Shown piece by piece: positions 23,601-35,600 of a stretch of DNA of 64,000 nucleotides (the first letter of the stretch is position 1; each line of letters begins with the position of its first letter). The notes under the pieces were generated by a model, which worked only from the letters and a program-made list of their open reading frames with translations, was not told the DNA's origin and did not search any database. Origin of the DNA: Blastobasis lacticolella (Eukaryota; Arthropoda; Insecta; Lepidoptera; Blastobasidae); NCBI GenBank assembly GCA_905147135.1, contig LR990048.1, positions 5,378,563 to 5,442,562 on the forward strand. Direction: 5' to 3'. Made by a program: the position numbers and the translations under genes.

Positions 23601-26600
23601 ATGATTAGGAGTTGATTCGTATTTAACCCCGAGGGTGAAGGCTGAAATTCAGCGAATTGCCACTTGGCAAATATTAGCGCAGAGTACCCTACCTTAGGGA
23701 GTATACCCTACTCCCTAGGAAGCTACTTATTTCTTTTGTTTTTTTATAATTTGTTTTTGTACTAAAATATGTTCTGTTATTCATTATCGTAATAAAGATG
23801 CAGATTTGTAGATGCTTTATCACTGTAAGGACTAACATGACATGCCTCAAACCTGTAATTGCGCTGGCTGGTTCAAACCGGAACACAGCAATGTAACATT
23901 GTTGCTTGGCGGTAGGAACAGAGAAGGCGTCCAGGCCTACTCAAAAACCTACAGGTCTTAGCAAAACCCATCCAGGCGTACTCCTCAGGCTTGACAGAGC
24001 TCTACTACCAGTAAAAGTAACTTCTATACTGCACATATACACAACATATTGTACCGACGTACAGTAAATAATTGTGCAAAACAATGATGTGAACCTATAC
24101 ATTCAATTTAAGTGTATTATGTACAAAAATATGTAGTATTTATATTATTAACAACCCTAGTAATAAAATAACTTTTACATTGACAACTAAGGATAATTTA
24201 TCTTTCCTGTAATAGTTTGAACGATATAATATCTCAAAAGTTCTAATAGAAAGCAGTGCCAATGAATTTGTACCTTTAAATCGATCAAATAAGGTCCGAA
24301 ATCCGACATCCACGTCGTCTTCCAAACCGACTGACTTACCGAGGCTGTGTCTCCTCATCCCTTAGCGAGATATGGCAGTTCCATCCGGACTCTAGTCCCA
24401 TCTTCTCGCTGAAGACGCGAGACCTTAGCTCGTTCTCCTTGCTGAAGTGCACGAATCGCACGCAGGCGCGCTCGAGCCGTTCAATCAACTCCACCATGTC
24501 GCTTTGCGCCTGGTACTGCATTGTCACCATGCCTATGAATACCTGGTAAGGATGGCCAGCGTTAGGAAAGACTGCCACTCGTTCTGTCTTTAGCAAAAAT
24601 GTACAACGGTGGCCCAGGCGCCGAGTTTTCAAGTTTAGACTGATGAAGTATGGCAAGAAATGAAAGTACTTTTTGGTATCCTAGAATTAAGAAGTTTTTA
24701 TGGGTCTCGTCACGTAAAAAGAACGCTGACCGGTATTAGAAGTATGTGACAAAAAATATAACAAAATTGGTTGTGTGACGGGGACAGACATAATCCCCTC
24801 TACGGTCGCTCAGGGTTATTTTCACGTGACGGGGCTATATATTTAAGCAATATTATTATGCTCATTAAAAATAAAAAAATTGTCTACTAATTTATACCTG
24901 ATTACATTGCATGTCGAAAAACCCCTCGACATCAGTGACGTCATCGTCAGTCACTTCGTTGAATAGCAGCGAGTCTGAAACATTAATACGAACCAAATTA
25001 TAAACCTACTAGGACCTGATTTATTTGATATCACTATATAAACCCATTTTGCGTAGAGCTCGTCTAATCTAAAATGACGCGCCCCACTATCGCATTAACG
25101 CACACAAGCAAATTTAAAATATGGACGCAATACATATACAAATGCCGTTGTAATTGGTCATTCAGTTGCCGGTGAGACTCGTTCACGTTGCACGCGTCGT
25201 TCGATTGGAGCAGTCGACGCTCCCACACAGATGAAGTGTCGTTATTAATATTTGCACTCACACATCGAAATCAACTAACTAAGTAGTGGGGCGCGTCATT
25301 TTAGACTAGACGAGCTCTACCACTGTATACATTTATTAATTCCATTACTAAACACCCAAATCAATGAAAGAATGGAAAAAGAAATTGAGTATGTAAACGG
25401 AACCTCCTTAACACTTTCGCTGCGGCCGAAACCATTGGGTAAAAATCGGCGCTACGCGTGTGCGCACGAATCATCTGGCAAACACGGCCCGCCTGATGGT
25501 AAGCAGTCACCGCAGCCTATAGACGTTAGCAATACCAGGGGCATCACCCACGCGTTGCCGACCCCGTAAAAACCTCCTCACCCCATTCTTGAAGAACTCC
25601 ATGCTGTAGCCTCTCCGGTATTTGAGATAGGGGGAAGGCTAGCAGCCCAGCGTGGGTAGGCCTCCCGCAAGGTGGACCGACGACCTGGTAAAGATCGCAG
25701 GTATAGCTCGTCTAATCTAAAATGACGCGCCCCACTATCGCATTAACGCACACAAGCAAGTTTAAAATATGGACGCAATACATATACACATGCCGTTGTA
25801 ATTGGTCATTCAGTTGCCGGTGAGACACCAACGTAGGAGCTCGCGTCGTTTGATTGGAGCAGTCGACGCTCCCACACAGATGAAGTGTCGTTATTAATAT
25901 TTGCACTCACACATCGAAATAAACTAACTAAGTAGTGGGGCGCGTCATTTTAGACTAGACGAGCTCTACCAGCTGGATGCGGAAAGCCGAGGACCGGCCG
26001 CCGTGGAGATCTGGGGGAGGCCTATGCCCAGCAGTGGGCGTCTTCGGGCTGACGTGATGATGAAGGCTAGCAGGGGCAGTGCAGTCACCTGTGGAGTGGA
26101 AGTGCAGCGCGGGCGCGTCGGCCCACTGCTGCTGCTGGGGGGCGTACAGCGCGCGGCTGTCCGCCGGCAGCTCTAGGTATGACGCGGATAATGGCGCCGC
26201 GATGCCGCGCGTCAGTGGTCTGCGGGATACAGTACAAATATAATTTGTTTTATAAGCTGTTGGTTCTCCAAGAAAAAGAACCTGACGACCTGAGTGGTTC
26301 AGTGGTCAACATGCCGGTCTGCCACGCAAGAGGTCCCGGGTTCGATTCCCGGCCGGGCAGAAATTGAAATGATGAATTTTAATTTCTGTTACGGGTCTGG
26401 GTGTTCTATGTATAATAAGTATGTATTTAAAAAGTATATAAGTAGTTTATCAGTTATCCAGCACCCATAACACAAGCTTTGCTTACTTTGGGGCTAGATG
26501 GCGCTGTGTGAATTTGCCCACGATTATACGATTAAGAAATCATCCCTAATTGGCTTTTTACGTTGGCTAAACGTAGTCACCTAAATTCAGTAGCACAAGG

Positions 26601-29600
26601 CGTGAGAACAAGTCAAAGTGGAATTTATTGCTCACAAATCCAGGCCACACACCAGACATTAATCACAAGGCCAGAGTGAATAGGCTGTTCCTAGACAAGC
26701 ATGCTCCATAATCGGCCGCATCGTCACTTACCACCAGGTGAGGTGGCGGTCAAATGCATGGCTAGTCAAATAGTAAATAAAAATAAGGTCAATTTTGGTA
26801 CCATTTAAAAAAAGAGTAGCAATTTGGAGACCTTGGATCTCCCCTTGGGAACTTTTTGAAATCTGAGCTTCCCCCATCCATCTAGACCATGGATAAGGGA
26901 AGTCTAAGGTTTGCCAGGTGAGATGGCGGTCAATTGACGATGGCGGTCTGGCTAATCTAACATAAAAAAGTGTTTCGATTTTATACACCAGTTGTATGGA
27001 ATCGAAATTTCAAGGTGAGTTATAAGGTCTCCAAAATATCTCAAATAGTTTCGACTGTATAAGAATTGCCCATTTGCCCGTTTTTTTTACAAAGGAATGC
27101 CATATAAGTCCACATAGAAATATAGCGCAACAACCACGTACTTGTAGGCGAAGGCAGTGCAATACGCAGTGAGGGAATTCCGCTGGTAGAAGTCGATGAT
27201 TTTCTTGCGGTCGGCGGCCGTGATCGGGGTCAGGTCCCGGCCGTTCCAGTAGTCCACGCACGAGTCCAGGATTATGTCCGCCGTGCCCTGGAACGGAGTG
27301 GTTCATTGAAGATACTGAACATTTTAATGAGGAGTTTCGAAATTCCCAAATTCAAAATTCACTAGATTCGCTACTGCATGACATGAGGTCAGCCGAGTCA
27401 TCTTACTATAATTGCAAAAGTTTGTAACGATGATTGTTACTCCTTCACGCATAACTTCAGAAGGGATTTTGATTAGATTTGGCAGAAATATAGCTTAAAA
27501 CCCAGAATAGCACATAGGCTAAAATTTATCCCGAAATTTAAAGTGGTTTCGCAGGACCGGGTCTGGAACGTTATAACCGAATTTTACACAGACGAAGACA
27601 AAATCTAGACTATAATTGTTCCGTCAACTTACACCTGTTGTATTTGTCCAACAGCGCGTCAGTATTGTGACAGCGAACCTCACGTATCAGTAGTGCCATC
27701 TGGTGGATTTTGGAATCGCGGCAACCCTCCTTGGTGTGAACCTACGCGCCCAGCTGCAGCTAGTGCGCTAACTTTGTCTCTGCCCCCGTGTCGTGTCCGA
27801 GCACCAGATTTCTGTGGTTCACCCTTTTTTAAAACCAAGTGGGGAAAATTCATTTACAGATACCTACTTAATCATCACAACCCGTAACAGTCCACTGCAG
27901 GACTTAGGGCCTCTCCCACGAAAGGGGAGGTTTTTGCCATAATCTCCACGCTTGGCAGGCGGGTCGGAGATAGCAGTGTTGGAACATAATAATCGAAAAT
28001 GCTGCTGCCTATTTTCCAGACTACGGAGACTCTTGATCTTTTGCCTCAAAAACAATAGTCGCCTTGTACGACACCCATGAGCGTTAGGGGTTGGTGCTAT
28101 TCTACTCTGCCGGACACCACACGGCAACCGGACACCACACCTATACCTATTTACCGCCTCAATACAGTCAATGACACGTTAGCGTACGGTCTATAACTTG
28201 AAAATTAAGCATCTGGGTAAGGCAAGGGTGTTATTTTCGTAATCAGTGATAAAGATTCTATAGTGCATAGGGGTCAGGTGCATTTCTGAAAATTTCCACC
28301 TGTTTTGTATGCGCCGCCTTCAAAGTGATATTAATATGCGTCAAAGCAGCAGGTTACATGAATTGCTGGGGCCGCAGCATCAGCATCCAAGCTGGGGCCG
28401 AATGCCCAGAGACCTACAGCTCACGTTCTCACAGAACGCCTAGAACAAGCATACTTCTTGTTGCATTATCTGCTTTGTTGACATGCAGCGGTCACCTGCA
28501 TCTCATAGGCCACACCGCTTTGCAACTTTTGCATAATGCGAGCATGACGTTGCACTGCAGGGCAGCATTCATAGCGGGCACTCACAAGAGCCACTGGCGC
28601 TATAATTGAAGTTCTTTATTCAACAGGAGTACTAAAGTAGGATGATGCCTATAAGCGCAACGTGTACCTAAATATTGGCTGACGTGGTCTTAGCATTGTT
28701 TCTTACACGAGTTAAACTACTTATCACAAAGTCACCCGATAACCCCACAGTTCTGCTGTTGGGGTAAACCCAACCGATTTTGTTTATATCTTCTGTGTTA
28801 TCAGTTTTCGGTCAAGAGTCACATACTAGTTGTTCCGCCCTACTAAAACATCCGATCTGCATCATTGCCATTCTTAAGACGCGCTCTTATCGCGCACACA
28901 ATGCCGTATGTGCTTAATAGGTATGTTTTACCTGTATACTAAAAGTACAAACTTTTGAACTGGTTTTCCCTATGAATGCCCGGCATTTCTATTATGGTGT
29001 TGCGAGCTAAGACAATGCATTGAGTACAGCAATTAAACGTTGTTATCGATGTCCCAAATTGGTAGCGTAAATTTTATCGTAGGTATGATACGATCTATAG
29101 TGACTATGTGAACACGTGGGTGACTCCCGAGGCCCCAGTATGGGAGCGCAGGATGAATTGTAAATTGTCTATTTCCATAAGGATGGAAGTTTGACTGACG
29201 TGGTCCAAGAATATTTTAATATTCACTAGTTTATTTTAAGAATGATTCAATTACCGCGCCAAACGATATCCCGTGGGTGAGGCCGTGGGAATTCCAAATT
29301 GCTGTTATCCCTATATCGTTTTATTTATTCGGTACGATCGATGGCTGGAGTGGTATAAATTGCTATGGGCGCGCAGTCACTGGCTAGACACTACACGGTC
29401 AACATCCACGAAGGAACATCATATAGACGTGGAAGCCCCGTGACATCCAGACCTCAACATGCAGTCCCAAGATCAAGCCAGAACACTCACTTTCCCAGAG
29501 GACACCTTCACGAAGCGCGGGCCTTCTATACCTGAAGCAGCCCCTTTCAACGGTATTGAAATTATGCAATTCAACACTGCATATCGACGGTTTCTTGAGG

Positions 29601-32600
29601 CGGAGCGAAACATGGACGACCTGACTTTCCTTAACGGGAAGGTATGCTCCATACGCTACAACTTCGATGCAACGAGGCCGAAAGAAGATCGTTTGCTGGT
29701 CAATTGGAACTGGCTCATGCCCTTATTCTGGGGGCCGCCGCCACGTGAAAGAGATCTCGTGAGGTTGCCCACTATTCTGGAGTTCATGGAGAAGAAGATT
29801 CAGTTCCGGAAGTACAAGGCGGTCGCCGGGGACACCTGCTCCTGCGGCAAGAAGCCGAATGAAGTAGTACCACCTGGACGTGAGTGCAAGATCCCACAGC
29901 ACTAGCATCATTTCTGCACGGCGCACGTCTCTGCCTGGTTGACCAAGTACATGGTCCCGGCGATTCTACTCAAAGAATCTACAGAGATGTTCAGGGAGGT
30001 CATCGAGGAAGTGCATCAAGGTGATGCCAAAATCTTGGAATATTATTCCACAGGCGAACGCACGGACACCGAAATGTTGCTTGAGTCGATTCGCAACATC
30101 AGTGGTTCCAACTCTGGTGCAGTTAAACAGTGACAATAGTGCTAAATAGTGCAGCAGCATGTAAAGTTTCCTTAATCTAAAATAAAAGTTTGTATTTAAT
30201 ATGTTTACTTTTCTTTTCTTGTACCCCTATGAGTGTAGGATGATGGAGTGTTGTGCAGGTAAGGTACTGAGATAATTGCCTCTGACGTCGCTTCGAGTTG
30301 AAATGCAGTTGCTCTCATGACCACTCTATGTTAGATACAATAAAGTCAAGCTTGGACTGCGCCAGAGGTAATGGCTAGGTAACGTGCTACTAGCCGCTGC
30401 AGAGCACGTCACATCACTAACAGTTGAGTTGCAAGGCGTGATGATTAGCGTTATGTGCACATGGGATGCAAAGCTCCGTTATCACAAACTATGCTTAGGC
30501 ATATGCTTATCATATGTCTTGAGCAAGGCCTGAGTGTGCCTTCGCCTCCGAGTACGTGTGTCTGCAACGTTTAGGTACGGAGCAGACCATACAGGAATAT
30601 GAGACGTCTAAATAAGGTTTATTTTCTTAACTTTATATCCGTAAGTAACTGCAGATAAGCCGCAAACAGTATAACGACAAAGACTGGCAGCAATTGGCGT
30701 TATACCTGTAACTCCTTACAGACATAGATTGTCCGATATAATATTTCGTTTAAATATAGAACAAACTATGTGTCATTACTCAGAAGATAGGTAAATATGA
30801 TAAGACGACGCGACAGTTATCAAAATATTATTACAGGCTACCGACCGAACGTAAGTAGCTCTCAGCGTGTAACGACGACCCACACGCTTAGTTGGCACTG
30901 TCTTCAAATGTTTAGGGAAAACCCTTGCTATATTCATTTTATGATCTGTATCCATGTCTGATACAATGTGCGTGTATAACGTGCACCGTACCTACCTATC
31001 GCTGCATATAGCATGTCGCGGTGCCCCTATAATCGTGTTACAAAGTGTAGTGACCACGGTTACCTATGCATAGGATCTAGATTGTACAACATCTCAGTGG
31101 ATAGAACCAGTACAATAAATTATTATCATTATTAAGCTAACTACCTAAATATCTAGTATCATAAAGGAAACTGGTATGTCGTGACATTTGTAAGGGCATG
31201 CAGTTTGAAATGAAATAGATATGTATTAGGAATGAGATCAATTAATTAAGCCCTATAACATATTTAATTGAATAAGAGGAAATTAATATAATTACCATTT
31301 AAGTTCAGCGATAAGAGCGTTATCGCCGGCGCGTGAGGTCGCTGTAACAATTTACTGTTATCGATGTTGCTACATACAACCAAGGTGCACTTACAGGTTA
31401 GCAGTACAGAGTTTTTGCCCACGTATTCACAGAGACCTAAGGTTAGGGGCTTGAGACTAGGTCTCAGCTTACATAGCAAAACCTAGAAATCTTTTAACAA
31501 TCATACTTTTCCCGAGACCACTGTGCATCAGAGACGTTTCTCCGCTGAATACATTAGTAGCACACTCCCCTTCCCCTGGTCCACCATTTTTTATTTAAAC
31601 CCCGTACGCTCTTGTGTCACTGACTGTATATCCAGAAGTATATCCCATTTTGATGGATAAGGTAGCCAGCGCAATTAGTTAACGCACCTGCGGTTGTTCA
31701 CTTTTGTTGCCTGCAAGCCAATTCTACGACGGTAAGCCATCAGGTGTATTGTCAGCTCGTTTGTCTTTGCGTGGAATAAAAAAGCCTCGGGCCCCGCCTA
31801 ACCGCCCAGCCGCCGTACCTGCGTGAGCACCCGTCCGGGCCCGCCTGCCGCCCAGCCGCCGTACCTGCGGGAGCAGCCGTCCGGGCCCGCCTGCCGCCCA
31901 GCCGCCGTACCTGCGGGAGCAGCCGTCCGGTCCCGCCTGCCGCCCAGCCGCCGTACCTGCGGGAGCACCCGTCCGGGCCCGCCTGCCGCCCAGCCGCCGT
32001 ACCTGCGAGAGCATCTGCAGCTGCGCCGCGTGGTCCGTGACGAGCACGGCCAGCATGTGCGGCAGCGGCACCTTCACGCGCGTGCCCAGCTGCAGCGAGC
32101 GCGCGAACCGCGTCTCGCGGCGGATCGTGTCCGCTTGCTGGGGACAGATCAAATACAATAAATAATCGGGGACAAATTCACACAGCGCCATCTAGCCCCA
32201 AACTAAGCAAAGCTTGTACTATGGGTGCTAGATAACTGATATACTTCTTAAATAGTTTAAATACATACTTTTCATACATAGAACACCCAGATCCGCAACA
32301 GAACTTAAAATTCATCATTTAAATTTCTGCCCGGCCGGGAATCGAACCCGGGACCTCTTGCGTGGCTGACTGGCATGTTGACCACTGAACCACTCAGGTC
32401 GTCAAATGGAACCTGATGTTCATTGTGTTATGACCAGGGCTTCGAGTCTGCGAATTTACTTGGCGCAATTGATGTCGGAGTGTTTTGTACTACTACCATC
32501 CATGTTCTTGATTATGCAATAAAACTGAATTGTAACAGGATCGCAATAGCAGCGCAAGGCCAGTTTTAATTGTAGCAGAATACATGAAACGCGTAGAACT

Positions 32601-35600
32601 GTCATTGAGCTGCGATCGCGATACAATTAAAAATCAATCGGAGTATTAATAGCGGACTTAAGGCCCAGCCCCACCCAGGCTTCGCACGATCTCGAGTTTT
32701 CTCTATTAAAATACATGCAATTATACATATTAACCTTTCGGAAGAAAATATCTAAATAATGGTGAAACCCGCATCACAATCCGTTGCGTAGTTTAGGAGT
32801 TACCGGGTATACAGATAGAAAACGCGAAAAGCGTCTTTATTTTAAACTAAGTAAAGTTAAGGAAGAATCAACAAGCATATGTCCGAAATCAGCACAAGCA
32901 GAACCACTCATTCTCATTCAGTGGGTAATTATGAGCAGGGTGTGCGGCGGCACCAACACCATCCTGAGGGCGTTTGAGGACATCACTGCTAGTAGATTAA
33001 GGTTGACATTGAATTTTTTATTTGACATTTATTTTGACATGGTATTTTAATTATTTTTTCACTTGACATCTATTTTGACATCAGAATAAGTGTGAAATGA
33101 GTAATTGGAATTTTATATAATTTTATGAACGTGAATCTTGTGACATCAGATTATTAAATTATCTACTAACATAGCATAGTCAATGTTGTTCATTTACTAA
33201 CAAATTATGGAATAATTATTCTGAAATAAATAATTTGAATTGAATTAGGAGCATACGACGCCATGGGTAGCCAATGCAACAACACCCTCTTTAGGCGAAA
33301 TACTTTACTGTTACGAGCAACTCAAAATTTCAACGTCTTGTCCAAAGTTGTTGACCTTGACCTGTTTAATATAAGTTGTGAATCGGCGAGAAATCGTGTA
33401 CTTAAGTATAAGTATTTATTTCACCAAAATTGTACAATAAACTGGATAGGCACAAAAACCGGGGTTCTTGGGGCCTGCTCTAGGTTTATCCTGTATTGCA
33501 GGTCTCCAAGAACCCTCCATGTATCTTATATAAAAAGGTAATTAAAACTAAAAGTGTGTGTGGTGTGTGTGTGTGTATGTATGTTTGCGTGTGAGTGTAT
33601 GTATGTATGTTTGTATATATTTGGTATGTATTACTTTGACACACTGTAACGTAAATAATTTGATTTATTGAGTCGAGCAAAGTTAATTTTTAGGCTTAAG
33701 TTGTGTCTAACTGTTGCACTTCTTTTTATATATTGTAATTTTATCAGTGGAAGCCTATTATTAGCTATGTAATGATATTATTGTAACAACTGCTGTTGGC
33801 TTTCCTTAAGCAAGTAAAATAAAATCCTTACCAAATGCCTGAAGACCGCGAGGCACTCCTCAATGGTGTAGTTGTCGGTGGCGGCGTCGGTGAAGCCGAT
33901 TTGCTTCGCCAACTCGCAGAGACAGCGCCGGTTCGTTACTGGTACCAGGTCCTCGCTGGAATTATGGTACTTTTTTTATTTTTTACCAACAGATTTACAC
34001 TTTTTGGTACATTTAAATAATACATGAAAGATCTTAAACACTTAAATGTGAATCAAATAACAGACAAACTTAAGTTCACAATAGAATCGATAGCGCTTAA
34101 TTGAAAAATAAATCTAAATCTATCACCACTCAAACTTAACAACTAAGCGATGATATTGTTAGTGTAAACGGCAAGACGACGTACTTAGTACTAGATTAAT
34201 TTTTTCATTATACGTTTGTAAGTATTACTTGTAACTTGCTGTTGATGTTCTGAATAAAGTAAAATAATAATATTCTTTCATTCGTTTCGAGTGTTTAGTA
34301 ATTGAATTATTTTATTTTATTAGTATAGCAACAGAGAGTACACTTCATCTAAATCTAAGGTATTACAATCGTTGTATTAGTGTCTATCCAATTACAGGTA
34401 AACACATCAACAATATAAAAACCACAAATCGCCGCTAGATAGCTTTGTTTTGTGATTTCATTGCTTTGTTTTATATTATTAACATGTAGAAATCCATTTA
34501 ACGCTCATTTGGGTACACAAAAAGAGTCAACCCCTTGAAAGAATGGATAAATAAGGTTACATAAAATTTGTATGAAAAACGTTCAACGATAAAGCAACCG
34601 CATGTAACTTGATTATCATAAACGCGATCGCTGCATCTCAATTCGAGAGAAATGCTGTCAAAGCGAGTGGCATTTTCGATGGTTCTACGTTAGACGAAAG
34701 AGAGGAATAGAGATAATAATATGATACACAAGCACCGAAAGATAAAAATTACACAGACTAACTCGCATTGACAACACTTTACTCGAATTGAGACGTATCG
34801 CACGCGTTTGGAATTTATCAAAATCAAGCTGCAGGTTTGAACTATAGAGTAGCGGGCAAAAACTAAAATGTATTTCGATCTAGGGTTTTCCATTAAGCGT
34901 TATTTATAAAAATTAATTTGCCGAATGCATATTCTTCTGAACTTCTGAACCTATTTCGCTAATTCTTTTTTTACTGTGATTGTAACATGCGTACTAGACT
35001 AATACCTAGTTCAGATTTCGGCAACTAAATGAGACAAGTTGGTGGCACTGTACGAGTAAAGCCTGACCAGGAATATATGAGGTGCCGCCATATTGCGGAA
35101 TTTTTGGAAACTCATTCCTTACACTGGCAACAGCAAGCCACAGCAACAGTAGCTCCCCCTTGACACTCTTGACAGACGTCATCAAGTATTAATGGTTAGG
35201 CTTTACTTACTTTTGAAAACTCGTGAGCAAGCTAATCGATTCACCCCATATATTTCCATACACGCTCATACATTTCTGGAATCACAAATCAGTCTATAAC
35301 TTCATAAATACCTAATAGATTTTCTTCAGCTTTACACCGGACTATATTTTTTCACAATGGATTATAATTTTGAGGCAGTTCTCATGCTAAAAAAGCAACA
35401 TATCAACCGTCTATATTGTCTGGAGTAAATCGATCGAGTTAAAGAAAATAATTAAATACAGGGGAAATCATAGTCGTATTGGCTATCAAACACCTTAAAC
35501 CGAATTTAAATCGATCAGCAGCCGTACCGCCGATCTCCGATAGTACGTCGCCGTCTTGATGCAATTGAGTGTGGACCAATAGCAGCAAGCCAGAGCCCGA

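Noticed and set aside
26284..26360. tRNA gene at the head of SINE A copies (also at 42104, 48208, 59524 and at the SINE C head near 10345-10425)
   Set aside because: A and B boxes are present, but the sequence continues into a repeated body, it occurs in many copies, and the acceptor stem and CCA-end context are not those of a functional tRNA.
31724..32191. 155-codon minus-strand frame as a separate gene
   Set aside because: Its useful part is TMEM94 exon 32137-32003; the rest is the 46-bp minisatellite read through.
33486..33680. 64-codon minus frame rich in His and Thr
   Set aside because: It is mostly a TG/CA microsatellite translation.
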